Source: Magnolia sinica (lineage: Eukaryota; Streptophyta; Magnoliopsida; Magnoliales; Magnoliaceae). From it: 64,000 bases of DNA. The stretch is from NCBI RefSeq assembly GCF_029962835.1, contig NC_080583.1, positions 50,323,658-50,387,657 on the forward strand, in the 5' to 3' direction. The notes under the pieces were generated by a model. The model saw only the letters and a list, made by a program, of their open reading frames with translations. It did not search any database and had not been told where the DNA came from. Position 1 is the stretch's first letter, and every line of letters starts with the position of its first letter. The translations under genes were made by a program, and so were the position numbers. Of this stretch, positions 1 through 12,819 are shown piece after piece.

Positions 1-250
1 ATCTTCAACTAGTCGAAGGTGGTCTTCGACTAGTCGAACAACCTCTTCGACTGGTCGAGGAAGATAAATCTGAACTGATTTTTGTTGCTGGACTTCGAGT
101 TGAGGAACCTTTAACTAGTCAAAGGAGGTCCTTTGACTGGTCGAAGATGTAATAGAATTTTTGTTATAGTTCGGCTATTACTTGGACAAGTAGAGAAATT
201 CTTAGACTGGTTGAGCTAAAACATAGGTTAGTCGAAACTCAGTCAATTTT
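1..250. repeat. TCGA-centred palindromic repeat cluster
   Basis: About six variants of a short motif built around ACTAGTCGAA or ACTGGTCGAGG recur here. One copy, TTCGACTAGTCGAA, is a perfect 14-bp palindrome. No coding potential is visible. Similar TCGA-rich motif clusters occur within family B material at 1380-1530 (GATGGGATCGAAG type) and 57565-57800 (TCGATCGATCAAT type), so this may be the edge of another B copy. That relation is inferred. Confidence 0.55.
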
Positions 251-344
251 AAGTACAAAAACCCAATTTTAAATATGTTTTGAAAGCACCTAAACCTAAG
301 GTCTTTCTAGGGTTTATCATACCTGTATGGAATAAATTCCATAG

Positions 345-590
345 GATTAGGAACTTGAACTTCTCAAAGGAGCTTGATCTTCTATTGGAACTTTTAATAG
401 AATGAGCTTGGTCTTTATCTTAAGCTTTGAGCTTGAACTTGAGCTTGAACTTGTGCTTGAACTTAAACTTGAACTTGAACTTAACCTTAAACTTGAACTT
501 GAACTTGAGTTTGAACTTAAGCTTGAACTTGACTTGAACATTAACATGAGCTTGTCTTGAACTTCAACATGAGCTTTACTTGAAGATCAC
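345..590. repeat. Degenerate (TTGAAC)n hexamer array
   Basis: An imperfect hexanucleotide repeat with variants CTTGAA, CTTAAA and CTTGAG runs for about 245 bp. The serine- and leucine-rich open frame on the minus strand is only a by-product of the repeat. Confidence 0.8.
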
Positions 591-1544
591 TTGCTAAGTT
601 AGTTTGACAAGTCGAAATTTGACGAACCAGGTATAAAATGTGCTTTAAACATAATTATGCTTACAATTTAAAATAATAATTAAAGCAACTAAGGATCCAG
701 GGATTAACTTCTAGTAATCATAACATCTAATTCAACGATTCATCCTCTATAACTCAACTAGAATCAAATTCCAATTTATTCTAATTGAAAAATCAAATAG
801 TTAATTCATTCACAAACATCCAACAAGGTATGACTTTAATTAAACGATTTTCTCATGAAGCATTCAAATATCAATTACAGGGAATTCAAAGTATCTACTG
901 TGCTTAAAGTTTATAATATATCAAGGAATTTTACAAATTGATTCCTTCTCTAACAAAGCTAAGAAATTGCACTTCAAAGCATCCGATGTACTCGGAGTTC
1001 ACAATGGATCCATAAATAAACAAGCTCAAAAGATTTAAAGTAAATTAAAATCAAATTCAATTAATTAGTCATCATTCAAATCCAATATATGAATCAAAAT
1101 GAGCTAGAACATTGCAATATACTAAAAGCTCCAACCCTTAAACTTAGCTAAGAGATTAGTTAGACATAGCTATCTTTAAAATAAATAAATAAAACTACTA
1201 GAACCGAAGGTTAAGGAAGGAAGAACGATGTTGAAAAAGCTTCGCCTCCACTTTTCTCTCTCTAAACCCTAAAAGATACCTAGGAATGTCTAAAACACCT
1301 TGATTTATTGTTTTAAAAATCTCAATGTCGCACCACCTCATAAAATCGCAAACTTATGCACTAACCATCTTTGTTGATGGGAGTTTTTAATAAGATCGAG
1401 ACCTATTGAGGACTTTTCGCTATGATCGAAGATCTATCGATGAGATCGAAGAATGTGCAGAAACTAATCAGCGACTAACTCTCAAAATTCATGAGTTTAT
1501 CGATGGGATCGAAGGGTCTTCGATGGGATAAAAAAATCAACGAG
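591..1544 (+). repeat. Family B dispersed repeat, left part
   Basis: This stretch aligns by eye with 56840-57500. Shared landmarks in the same order are GGATCCAG-AGATT, ATAACTCAACTA, CATCCAACAAGGTATGA, GGAGTTCACAA and AGATACCTAGGAA. The repeat resumes at 8287 after the family A insertion, with TTTGCATGGGAAA near 8650 matching TTTGCATAGGAAA near 58092. No protein domain was seen. It could be a large LTR or a non-autonomous retroelement. Confidence 0.6.
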
Positions 1545-2229
1545 TGTAAGACCCGTATCCTAGCCCGTACCATTCCATAGGCCTCCGTAATCCTCCCGAT
1601 TGAATTCCGGCGACCCACGATCTATTATCGGCATTTGTGTACGATTTTGAGTTGTGTCCCGTAAATCAGAGTCAGCTCGACTCAAAACTTGTACCCTTAC
1701 GACCACGCCATTGCCACCTCTCACACGCCGATCCGATACCCAGGCCAGAAAATGTGTGCCCACTTTCAGTTTGAGGAAAACGCCGTGCTTTGCAAATCCC
1801 AAGAGAATGTCCCATCAATCACATCAATCAAGTACATATCACTCCCATCACTCACACTCATCCCCAAGTACAATCACCCTCCCCTAAAGTCAACTCTCTC
1901 TTACAACAAAGTACACCCATCACTCACCCATCCCTCTCTCTCTCATCTCTCTCTCCCTTATTCTCCAAGTAACTGTTCATGGCTTCCATGAGAGAAGTTA
2001 GTGTGTCTCACCTTCCTATCTCCCATCTTCACCATCCAAAGATCATCTCAACCATTAAATCACATCCCTTGGAGCTCTAGAACGCGTTGGAAGAAGAAGT
2101 CCAAGGAGATCTAATAGTGGGTGTTCACCATCTTGATCCTTGATTTAAGGGCCCACTTGTAGTGGGACCCAAGTGATATATGTGTTGTATCAAAGAGGGG
2201 CCCATAGTGGCAGGGTCCCTCCACCATCC

Positions 2230-2307
<78 letters not shown>

Positions 2308-5300
2308 TTCTCTTCTTTCCCTAGCACCTCCAAACCTTCCCACCTTGCTCAGCAACTCTAGCCCACTTTCACTCATAAATTCCCCCATCTAACCCTTGAA
2401 GAAAGATCTCAACCGTAGATCTATGCACCTTGGAGCCTAAGGAGTCTAGTGATAGAAGATTCTTGGTGTTCTTGTGAGGTGGGTGCTCTCCTTGGTCTCC
2501 TCTTCTTCTTCCTCTTCTTTCTCCCTCCTTCTCTTCTCTTTTGCCTTATGCATGGAAGCATGTAGGGCCCACCAATCCATGGTAGAGGCCCTACATGGCT
2601 CCTAGGTAGGGGTAATGGCCTAGATCTTGTATAACTTAGCCATGGTGGGCCATTCTCCATGGACCCACCATGAGGCTTCTTCTTCTTCCCATTTCTTATA
2701 CATCAAGGGCCACATAGGCCTTGCATGCATGTGGGGAGAGGAATCCCCGCCATCCAGCACTTTATTTTCTATGTAAATTGCTATACATGAAGTTTGTAAG
2801 GATAATAATGGTGTGGATGGTGTGTGGATGGTCCATTAGTGGCGGGACCACCCACCTATGGTCGAATATCACCCTTTCTCCTTCTCATTTCTCTGAAATT
2901 TCCTTTCATATTTGCTGATGAGGTGAGGCCCACCAATGAAGGTCAGCAACCTCCCAGGCCTCAAGTAGGGTGGACGTCCAAGCCCACTTGAATGGATGTC
3001 CAGGCCCAACCATGCATGCATGGTTTGGTGATCTCCAAACCTCCCTTTTTATGGAGGTTTGAATGAAACCAAGTGCCTGAAATTTTGCTGACATATCAAG
3101 GTGGATCCCACAAGTTAAATCAGGGCCATGGGCCCTTTGATTTTTATGCATGGGCCAAAATATGGACAGCATATGTTGCTGTCCAGATTTCAGCCCAGTT
3201 AGAGTAGGTGTTTTGGGTTAATGACTAGACCCATTTCCAGATCCTTTTTTTTCCTAAATTTCTTTAGGAGATTTGTAGTGTGTGGACCCTAATTTGATGT
3301 GGGATGGGGCCCACACCCTACCTCCCATGATTGAGGCCCATGGGTTGGGCCAAAGATGGCTAACTGTCCAGAATTTTCTGGACAGTTCAGCAATGTAGTA
3401 TAGCAGAAATCATCTTGTTCACCTAAATTTCAAGAAGAAATGGGCCACTCCAATGGACACCATTTGTTGACCAGATATAGGACCACCTTTGCCCCAAATT
3501 TCTGAGGGTTTGGGTGGGTCCAGGCCCAGTCTATGTGGTCCCAAACATAGGGACAACTAAAATTTCAACAACATTTCACTTTGGACAGATTGTAATTCTG
3601 AATTCAATTAAAATATTTTTAAGAATCTAAAAATTCTAAAAATTTACATAGAGCTGTCCCACCCATATTCGGACCCACCTACCAATTTTTGGGGCCAACA
3701 GACCCCTGTGCACACCATGGCAAGGGCTGGACCGGCCCACTAGGCTGGGATGCCCAGAATTTGTGGACAGATTATAATCCTGAATTAAATTAAAATATTT
3801 TTGAGTGTCCAAAAATTATGAAATTTTTTGGAGGTATGGCCTACCCATGGGAGGACTATCCTGTGAATTTTCAGGGCCAACAGGCCCCTATACCAATTGT
3901 GGTGTAGCCTGGAGTGGCCCACTAGGCTGGGATGCCCAGGTTGGGGTGTCCAGCCTTGGATGGCCGTCCAGGCCACTTTGTAGACCCACTTTAATGTATT
4001 TTATATCCCACCATTCATCCATGTGGGGTCCATAGGGGTAGTGATCATCCTCCCTCCATAGTTTTCCATTTTTGGGCCCATTGGATGAGTTTTTAGGCCA
4101 AATACCCAGGCCCATAAGGCTGCCCACCATTGGACGACCAGCCCATTGGGCTGCTGCTGGACGTCCAGTCCAGCAGCATGGCCCATCTGATTTATGTGTT
4201 CCATCTACTCCCTTCATCTGGTGGACCCCTTGTGACATGTATGGGTTACCAAGAACTAAAATAAACATATAATTTAATTAATTTTTGAATTTCCAGCAAT
4301 GCCAGATTGTAGGTGGGCTGGAATTTCAGTAATAGGCCCATGGTTGCTGCCCACAAATGGATGTTTTGGGGCAGCATGGTCTACCAAATTTGGGTTATTG
4401 TTACATATGTCTTGCCCTATTTTTAATTAGATTTTGGGCTTAATTAGTGCATACTTAAGGCCCACTTCAATTGGGATTTTATTAGAATAATATTCATATT
4501 TGTATGTTGGGTTTCCTAGGCCCATTGACCTAGAATTTTCTTGTTGGACACCTGGCCCTTGGGCTTATAAACAGCACACTATTGTGGTGGGTTTTATGGG
4601 CTAAATACTCAAGTAGTTGGGCCCTTGCTTGCTCATTTAAAATGAATCCATGCTTGGGCCTAGATGTGAGGCCCAACTTACTTTTTTTAAATGTAAGGAT
4701 TACCTATATGTTTGAAATAATGGGTTGCCCATTAGGCCCACCACAATGAGTGGACTCATGACCATTATAGTTGGGCCCAAACCTTGTTTAAGGGCCCACC
4801 ATAATGCCTAAGTATTGGGCTTAGTGTATGGCCCACCAGGCCATGGATTGCTTGGGCCTTGGACTTTACTTTATATGCATAGCGGGTTACCTTTTGGGAC
4901 CTAATTGAGGTTGGATGTCCTCCTTGGTAGCCCTAAGGTAGGCCCATAGGGTTCCTATAGGTGGTTGAAGGCCCACCTTAAACCTTGTTAGGACCATTTC
5001 CTCCTTGAGGCCTTACGAGTCTCTTAGCTTATGGGCTATCCCAAAGTATTGGGCCCCCACTAGAGGACTTCACTTCTCCTTAGAGTACCTGTCTAGGTAT
5101 CTAGACCTTGTCCCTCCTTGAGAAGGAGCAATATATTCCACAGGTAGCGCACTTACTTTATTATGACCCATATGCATCATCTGTGTGAATTGATTGCATT
5201 GTGTGGTAGTTACAGAGGGATGGAGTTTCTCCCCTTGTGCACATCGAGTGCTTGAAGCTTGTGCATGATCTATATGTGTGACTTATGCAATGACATCACA

Positions 5301-8286
5301 TTTCATAATGATACCGCCCTTGCTTCATCAAGGTCTTACCTCCACAGGGATATTCATGGATGGCCGTATGTGTGGACACTGAAAATATTACTTGAGCATA
5401 TCGGGTGCATAGGATGCCCACGGGTGAAATTTTTAAAACTTCCATGATACCAAGGATTTGCCCCAATGCCGTAATTGAGTGGAAACTATGAGCGCACGAG
5501 GGCCTTATACCGTTAGGCCGTGATTCCCACTATCGTGTAGCCGGTTGGGTAGGGGTGTGGCCTTATTCGCCTGATGTAAGGAAGCATTACTAGGCTGAGT
5601 CTGACCAGCTTGTAAATAGGTCAGCTACTGTTAGGCTTTGCTGGTGATTGGCTGTCCACAGGCGGGTAGTGAGGTATCTTACGCTCGTTTGACTGTGCAG
5701 GTCTACAGAGCGGGAGTCATCCAGCAGTGTATTAGACCCGGGTGATTTTCTTATGATTGAAAATATACTTGATATGTGGATTTGGGTATTAGCACTGGCA
5801 TTATTTCGCACTGCATTCACATCGGCTGTATAAGCCCCTTTTATGCATCGCCTTGGTAAGGCACCCAGTACTCATTACATTGTATTCATGATAAGCCTCG
5901 GTAAGGCTAGTGATATTGTCATTGATCATGTTTCCTTTCTTATATCTCCTGTTATTCTTCTGCACACCATTATCACATACTTCCACCACCATCTAAGCTT
6001 TTATAAGTTTATGCACGATTGATGCATACATGAGATCCTAGGCAAGCGTTGTAGCGGCAGAGCTTGGATTAGAGTCGAGCTTGAGGACCCCGGTGTTGTA
6101 TAATTTTTCTCTTCTTCTTTTATTATCTTATGTATGTCCTTTTGGACCTTATGAAAACTTGTAAAAGTTCAAATTCTTAGTGAATTTTATGATGTATGCC
6201 TTTATTATTCTTAGATATACTTACTGTGATCTTGGGTATGCTCGCATTGAAAATAATTATATTGTTATGAAAATCCTCCTAGTAGGATCCTAGGATAGGA
6301 ACCTGTCTCAAGAGCCGAGAATGGGGTACTACGGAGGCTGTTGCAACCAGAATCGGCTATCGAATTCCTTATGAGTCTGGTTACCGAGTCTGGGGCGTGA
6401 CAATTGTGATGTATTCGAGGTCCATGTGATGCGGCCCATAGTGATGTATATATAGCCCTTGTATGAGGCCCATTGAGATGTATATTAGGCCTTTGTGTGA
6501 GGCCATGGGCCCACTTTATATTTGGATCTATGTGGGCCACTGCTTAGGAGTGATATTGGTAAATGTCCACATTGATGGGCAATGATGGTTAGACATTCAC
6601 ATTGTGACCTTCCCTTGGGCCCATTATAAGGCCCATCCTTATTATGAATAGGCTGTCTAGGCCTATCCTTGATATGAGGAAGTACACCATCATCATATAA
6701 CATGCTTAGTATAGCTTCACGACTCATGCCCATGCGCATCATATGTATGCCTGATATGAGGAATGATTGATCATGGTACATGCCATTGGGCAGATTATTA
6801 CGGGGCTCCCTGATAGGAGGAGTTGTCCACATGAGCGCATGATACGCGCAGGTTTGATGCATGACTAGATTATATGACTTATGCATCTTGCATTATGTGT
6901 TGTGATTACTATATGCCCCAGCAACATCAGGGCCGTAGCCTCCACAGGCATATCGTGGATGGCCAGATGAGACACCGAAAATCTGTTCTAGCATCGGGCC
7001 ACCATAGATGGTGCTAGGTGAAAATTCCTAAATCTTCTTGGTATTAGAGGATGCCCCAATGTCGAGACCGAGTGGATACATGAGCGCCCGAGTGCCGAAT
7101 ACCAGGAGGTCGCGTCTCCCACTGTGTCGTGGTCGATTGGGAGGGGATGTGGCCTTACCCGCCTGAGGGAGTAGGCAATGTTAGGCTAAGTCTGACCAGC
7201 TTAAGAAATGGGTCCGCTATCGACGAGTCGTGCCCGATATTGGCAGGCAGATAGTGAGGTCTCTTCCACTTACCCAGTTGTGCGCTTAATGGGCAGCAGG
7301 TGACGTAGAATGTACTAGACCCTAGTGATGATCCCAGAGATGTACAATACTGATTTGTGGAGAAGGGTTGCATAGTCAGCATTATATTCATTCATTCATT
7401 CATTCACTATCCACTCGGGCTGGTGGTGCGCAACTAATTGTTATGTGTACTTTCGCAATGGCCATGATTTCGGTTGGGGTGCAGGACTTACCTGAGATCA
7501 GGAGCTTACTACATTAAGTCTATCTATCCAAATTTAGGTATAGGACTAGTTTGGGTAGAAGTCCTTTGTGATAGACCCCATAGCCTGCGATACCGCGTAC
7601 TATCATCCCGACTTCACACTGCAGCTTGGACATTTCATTCACACCATATATTGCATTACATTCATGGCATATGGTATATTGGCTTGCTATATCTTTTCAT
7701 CACATATCTTGGATGAGGTTCATTATATGATATTTGGCTCATTATGATCTACATTGCGTACTCTGATATTGTATGACCTGTGAACTTACTAGTATGTTTT
7801 CTCTTACTCTTATATCGTATAATTCTTGATCTTGACAGTATTTTCGACATTGTATGATTATGGCATTGTATTGAATACTTGGCACTTACCTTGTGCACAC
7901 ACTTTCACCACCCTCTAAGCTTCCTATAAGCTTATGTACGATAGATGCGTGCAGGTGGGATTAGGTTGCAGCAGCGTGGAGCTTGGAGCATGTAGCTGAC
8001 TTTTGGAGCTTTGATTTCGATATATGTATTTCCCTTTCAACATTATATTCAAATGTTTATATTACTAGATATGTGATGATAATGTTGCCTTTGTAATTTG
8101 GGTATACTTGTGGTTATGCTTATTACGAGTTAAATGTACATTAGGAAATGCTCCTTGTAGGATCCTAGGATCGGAATCTGGCGTATAGATGCTAGGAGCC
8201 GAGAATGGGGTACTACGAAGGTTGTCAGCACCAGATTCGGTGATCGAAAATTTTGTGAGGCCGGTTTTCGAGTTTGGGGCGTAACA
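1545..8286 (+). mobile_element. Family A LTR-type element, two LTR-like segments
   Basis: It starts TGTAAGACCC and ends GGGGCGTAACA, flanked by ACGAG (1540-1544) and ACAAG (8287-8291), a 5-bp target duplication with one transition. A second internal LTR end, GGGGCGTGACA, lies at 6392-6402. The element thus looks like a first long LTR (1545-6402) fused to a 5'-truncated second LTR (6403-8286), with no coding interior. The same 5' and 3' ends bound the solo copy at 28210-31122. The body (2150-4900) is very rich in GGCCCA/TGGGCC words and contains no retroviral domain. It sits inside family B. Confidence 0.65.
2234..2304. repeat. (CT)n microsatellite
   Basis: An almost perfect CT dinucleotide run of about 71 bp inside the family A body. 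Open frames on both strands here are low-complexity artefacts. Confidence 0.95.
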
Positions 8287-9099
8287 ACAAGCTTCCTGAA
8301 AAATCTAGAATTACTCGATATGATGCTCGATTGCATCAAATCCTATTGATAGCTTGTCGATGGAATCGAAGTCCCACTGATGGAATTGAAAAGTGCTGAT
8401 TTTCTTCCATTCTTCTTTGATGCATTTAATATTCAAATTTCACCTCTCGATACTTTGTTTCCTTAGTCCTTGGTCCTTGGCACTTAAAATCTTCCTCTTC
8501 ACCACTCAATTCTTCAATTATTCATCGCTTTTTAGTTTGATCTCATTCGGGCTTTAAAGTGTCACTTTAAGCATGAATGTCACATACTCTAAAATATTCC
8601 TATAAGTTGAAAATCAATCTAATCTGGCCAAATTAATATGAATTTGCATGGGAAAGTGATGTTAAATAAAGGATGAATATGCAATATGTAGGTCTTATCA
8701 CACCACTAGCCGGAAAATGGTTTAGAATCTATAGTCGGTTAGAATTCATAAAATTGTTAATGAATCAATGGACTATGAGATTCCTCGATTTGAGTGACTC
8801 CTGTGATTGGTCTGTAGTCATAGATTCTTAGTAAGGATCTCAGTGCAAAAAAGGGATAGGCTAGGAACCCTCATCTGACCACAACATGTGGTATTTCCTT
8901 TACGGGATTTTAATATTTTTTACAGGGTTTCAGTAAATTTTCAATATTATCTGCCCGTGCTTTGTATAACCCATGAGGGGCTGGTTAGGCAAAACCAATA
9001 AACTATTTTTCCTTGAGTTTGCATAGCTAGATGACTCCAAGTAGGCAAAAGAGAAGAAAGGATCCGAGTACAATGTAGTATATGAGACATGTTATAATC
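5363..9099 (+). repeat. 3.7-kb tandem duplication, copy 1
   Basis: It begins GCCGTATGTGTGG and ends GTTATAATC, where copy 2 starts at once with the same GCCGTATG. It spans the 3' half of family A plus about 810 bp of flanking family B and other sequence. The duplication therefore happened after family A inserted and is not a transposition product. About 1.66 kb (7441-9099) looks identical base for base to 11161-12819. Confidence 0.9.
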
Positions 9100-12000
9100 G
9101 CCGTATGTGTGGACACTGAAAATATTACTTGAGCATATCGGGTGCATAGGATGCCCACGGGTGAAATTTTCAAAACTTCCATGATACCAAGGATTTGCCC
9201 CAATGCCGTAATTGAGTGGAAACTATGAGCGCACGAGGGCCTTATACCGTTAGGCCGTGATTCCCACTGTCGTGTAGCCGGTTGGGTAGGGGTGTGGCCT
9301 TATTCGCCTGATGTAAGGAAGCATTACTAGGCTGAGTCTGACCAGCTTGTAAATAGGTCAGCTACTGTTAGGCTTTGCTGGTGATTGGCTGTCCACAGGC
9401 GGGTAGTGAGGTATCTTACGCTCGTTTGACTGTGCAGGTCTACAGAGCGGGAGTCATCCAGCAGTGTATTAGACCCGGGTGATTTTCTTATGATTGAAAA
9501 TATACTTGATATGTGGATTTGGGTATTAGCACTGGCATTATTTCGCATTGCATTCACATCGGCTGTATAAGCCCCTTTTATGCATCGCCTTGGTAAGGCA
9601 CCCAGTACTCATTACATTGTATTCATGATAAGCCTCGGTAAGGCTAGTGATATTGTCATTGATCATGTTTCCCTTCTTATATCTCCTGTTATTCTTCTGC
9701 ACACCATTATCACATACTTCCACCACCATCTAAGCTTTTATAAGTTTATGCACGATTGATGCATACATGAGATCCTAGGCAAGCGTTGTAGCGGCAGAGC
9801 TTGGATTAGAGTCGAGCTTGAGGACCCCGGTGTTGTATAATTTTTCTCTTCTTCTTTTATTATCTTATGTATGTCCTTTTGGACCTTATGAAAACTTGTA
9901 AAAGTTCAAATTCTTAGTGAATTTTATGATGTATGCCTTTATTATTCTTAGATATACTTACTGTGATCTTGGGTATGCTCGCATTGAAAATAATTATATT
10001 GTTATGAAAATCCTCCTAGTAGGATCCTAGGATAGGAACCTGTCTCAAGAGCCGAGAATGGGGTACTACGGCTGTTGGTGCGGCCCATTGGCCCACTTAA
10101 TATATATGAGGCCCACCTGAGGCCCATTGTGATGTATTCGAGGTCCATGTGATGCGGCCCATAGTGATGTATATATAGCCCTTGTATGAGGCCCATTGCG
10201 ATGTATATTAGGCCTTTGTGTGAGGCCATGGGCCCACTTTATATTTGGATCTATGTGGGCCACTGCTTAGGAGTGATATTGGTAAATGTCCACATTGATG
10301 GGCAATGATGGTTAGACATTCACATTGTGACCTTCCCTTGGGCCCATTATAAGGGCCATCCTTATTATGAATAGGCTGTCTAGGCCCATCCTTGATATGA
10401 GGAAGTACACCATCATCATATAACATGCTTAGTATAGCTTCACGACTCATGCCCATGCGCATCATATGTATGCCTGATATGAGGAATGATTGATCATGGT
10501 ACATGCCATTGGGCAGATTATTACGGGGCTCCCTGATAGGAGGAGTTGTCCACATGAGCGCATGATACGCGCAGGTTTGATGCATGACTAGATTATATGA
10601 CTTATGCATCTTGCATTATGTGTTGTGATTACTATATGCCCCAGCAACATTAGGGCCGTAGCCTCCACAGGCATATCGTGGATGGCCAGATGAGACACCG
10701 AAAATCTGTTCTAGCATCGGGCCACCATAGATGGTGCTAGGTGAAAATTCCTAAATCTTCTTGGTATTAGAGGATGCCCCAATGTCGAGACCGAGTGGAT
10801 ACATGAGCGCCCGAGTGCCGAATACCAGGAAGTCGCGTTTCCTACTGTATCGTGGTCGGTTGGGAGGGGATGTGGCCTTACCTGCCTGAGGGAGTAGGCA
10901 ATGTTAGGCTAAGTCTATCAACTTAAGAAATGGGTCCGCTTATCGACGAGTTGTGCCCGATATTGGCGGCGGATAATGAGGTCTCTTCCACTTACCCGGT
11001 TGTGCGCTTAGATAGTGACAAGTGACATAGAGTGTACTAGACCCTCGTTAAGATCCCACAGATGTACAATACGAATATGTGAGCAGGAGTTGCATACTCG
11101 GCATTATATTCATTCATTCATTCATTCACTATCCACTCGGTGGTGGTGCGCAACTAATTGTTATGTGTACTTTCGCAATGGCCATGATTTCGGTTGGGGT
11201 GCAGGACTTACCTGAGATCAGGAGCTTACTACATTAAGTCTATCTATCCAAATTTAGGTATAGGACTAGTTTGGGTAGAAGTCCTTTGTGATAGACCCCA
11301 TAGCCTGCGATACCGCGTACTATCATCCCGACTTCACACTGCAGCTTGGACATTTCATTCACACCATATATTGCATTACATTCATGGCATATGGTATATT
11401 GGCTTGCTATATCTTTTCATCACATATCTTGGATGAGGTTCATTATATGATATTTGGCTCATTATGATCTACATTGCGTACTCTGATATTGTATGACCTG
11501 TGAACTTACTAGTATGTTTTCTCTTACTCTTATATCGTATAATTCTTGATCTTGACAGTATTTTCGACATTGTATGATTATGGCATTGTATTGAATACTT
11601 GGCACTTACCTTGTGCACACACTTTCACCACCCTCTAAGCTTCCTATAAGCTTATGTACGATAGATGCGTGCAGGTGGGATTAGGTTGCAGCAGCGTGGA
11701 GCTTGGAGCATGTAGCTGACTTTTGGAGCTTTGATTTCGATATATGTATTTCCCTTTCAACATTATATTCAAATGTTTATATTACTAGATATGTGATGAT
11801 AATGTTGCCTTTGTAATTTGGGTATACTTGTGGTTATGCTTATTACGAGTTAAATGTACATTAGGAAATGCTCCTTGTAGGATCCTAGGATCGGAATCTG
11901 GCGTATAGATGCTAGGAGCCGAGAATGGGGTACTACGAAGGTTGTCAGCACCAGATTCGGTGATCGAAAATTTTGTGAGGCCGGTTTTCGAGTTTGGGGC

Positions 12001-12819
12001 GTAACAACAAGCTTCCTGAAAAATCTAGAATTACTCGATATGATGCTCGATTGCATCAAATCCTATTGATAGCTTGTCGATGGAATCGAAGTCCCACTGA
12101 TGGAATTGAAAAGTGCTGATTTTCTTCCATTCTTCTTTGATGCATTTAATATTCAAATTTCACCTCTCGATACTTTGTTTCCTTAGTCCTTGGTCCTTGG
12201 CACTTAAAATCTTCCTCTTCACCACTCAATTCTTCAATTATTCATCGCTTTTTAGTTTGATCTCATTCGGGCTTTAAAGTGTCACTTTAAGCATGAATGT
12301 CACATACTCTAAAATATTCCTATAAGTTGAAAATCAATCTAATCTGGCCAAATTAATATGAATTTGCATGGGAAAGTGATGTTAAATAAAGGATGAATAT
12401 GCAATATGTAGGTCTTATCACACCACTAGCCGGAAAATGGTTTAGAATCTATAGTCGGTTAGAATTCATAAAATTGTTAATGAATCAATGGACTATGAGA
12501 TTCCTCGATTTGAGTGACTCCTGTGATTGGTCTGTAGTCATAGATTCTTAGTAAGGATCTCAGTGCAAAAAAGGGATAGGCTAGGAACCCTCATCTGACC
12601 ACAACATGTGGTATTTCCTTTACGGGATTTTAATATTTTTTACAGGGTTTCAGTAAATTTTCAATATTATCTGCCCGTGCTTTGTATAACCCATGAGGGG
12701 CTGGTTAGGCAAAACCAATAAACTATTTTTCCTTGAGTTTGCATAGCTAGATGACTCCAAGTAGGCAAAAGAGAAGAAAGGATCCGAGTACAATGTAGTA
12801 TATGAGACATGTTATAATC
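9100..12819 (+). repeat. 3.7-kb tandem duplication, copy 2
   Basis: Head-to-tail copy of 5363-9099 at an offset of about 3.72-3.74 kb. 9100-10067 differs from copy 1 at only a few sites. 10068-10122 is replaced by different sequence. About 10910-11105 is clearly more diverged, with small indels. 11161-12819 appears identical. The 133-codon open frame at 10208-10609 (minus) is also open in copy 1, but it lies in LTR sequence. Confidence 0.9.

Noticed and set aside
347..547. Serine-rich open frame on the minus strand
   Set aside because: It is a translation of the hexamer repeat and has no start context or homology.
2125..2392. Three overlapping frames with Ser-Leu and Arg-Glu runs
   Set aside because: They are low-complexity reading of the CT microsatellite inside a repeat.
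3888..4268. 126-codon minus frame in the family A body
   Set aside because: Composition follows the GGCCCA-rich repeat (many Trp, Gly, Pro), with overlapping frames of equal quality on both strands.
6485..6886. 133-codon minus frame, also present at 10208-10609
   Set aside because: Its conservation between the two sites only reflects the recent 3.7-kb duplication. It is LTR sequence without any motif.
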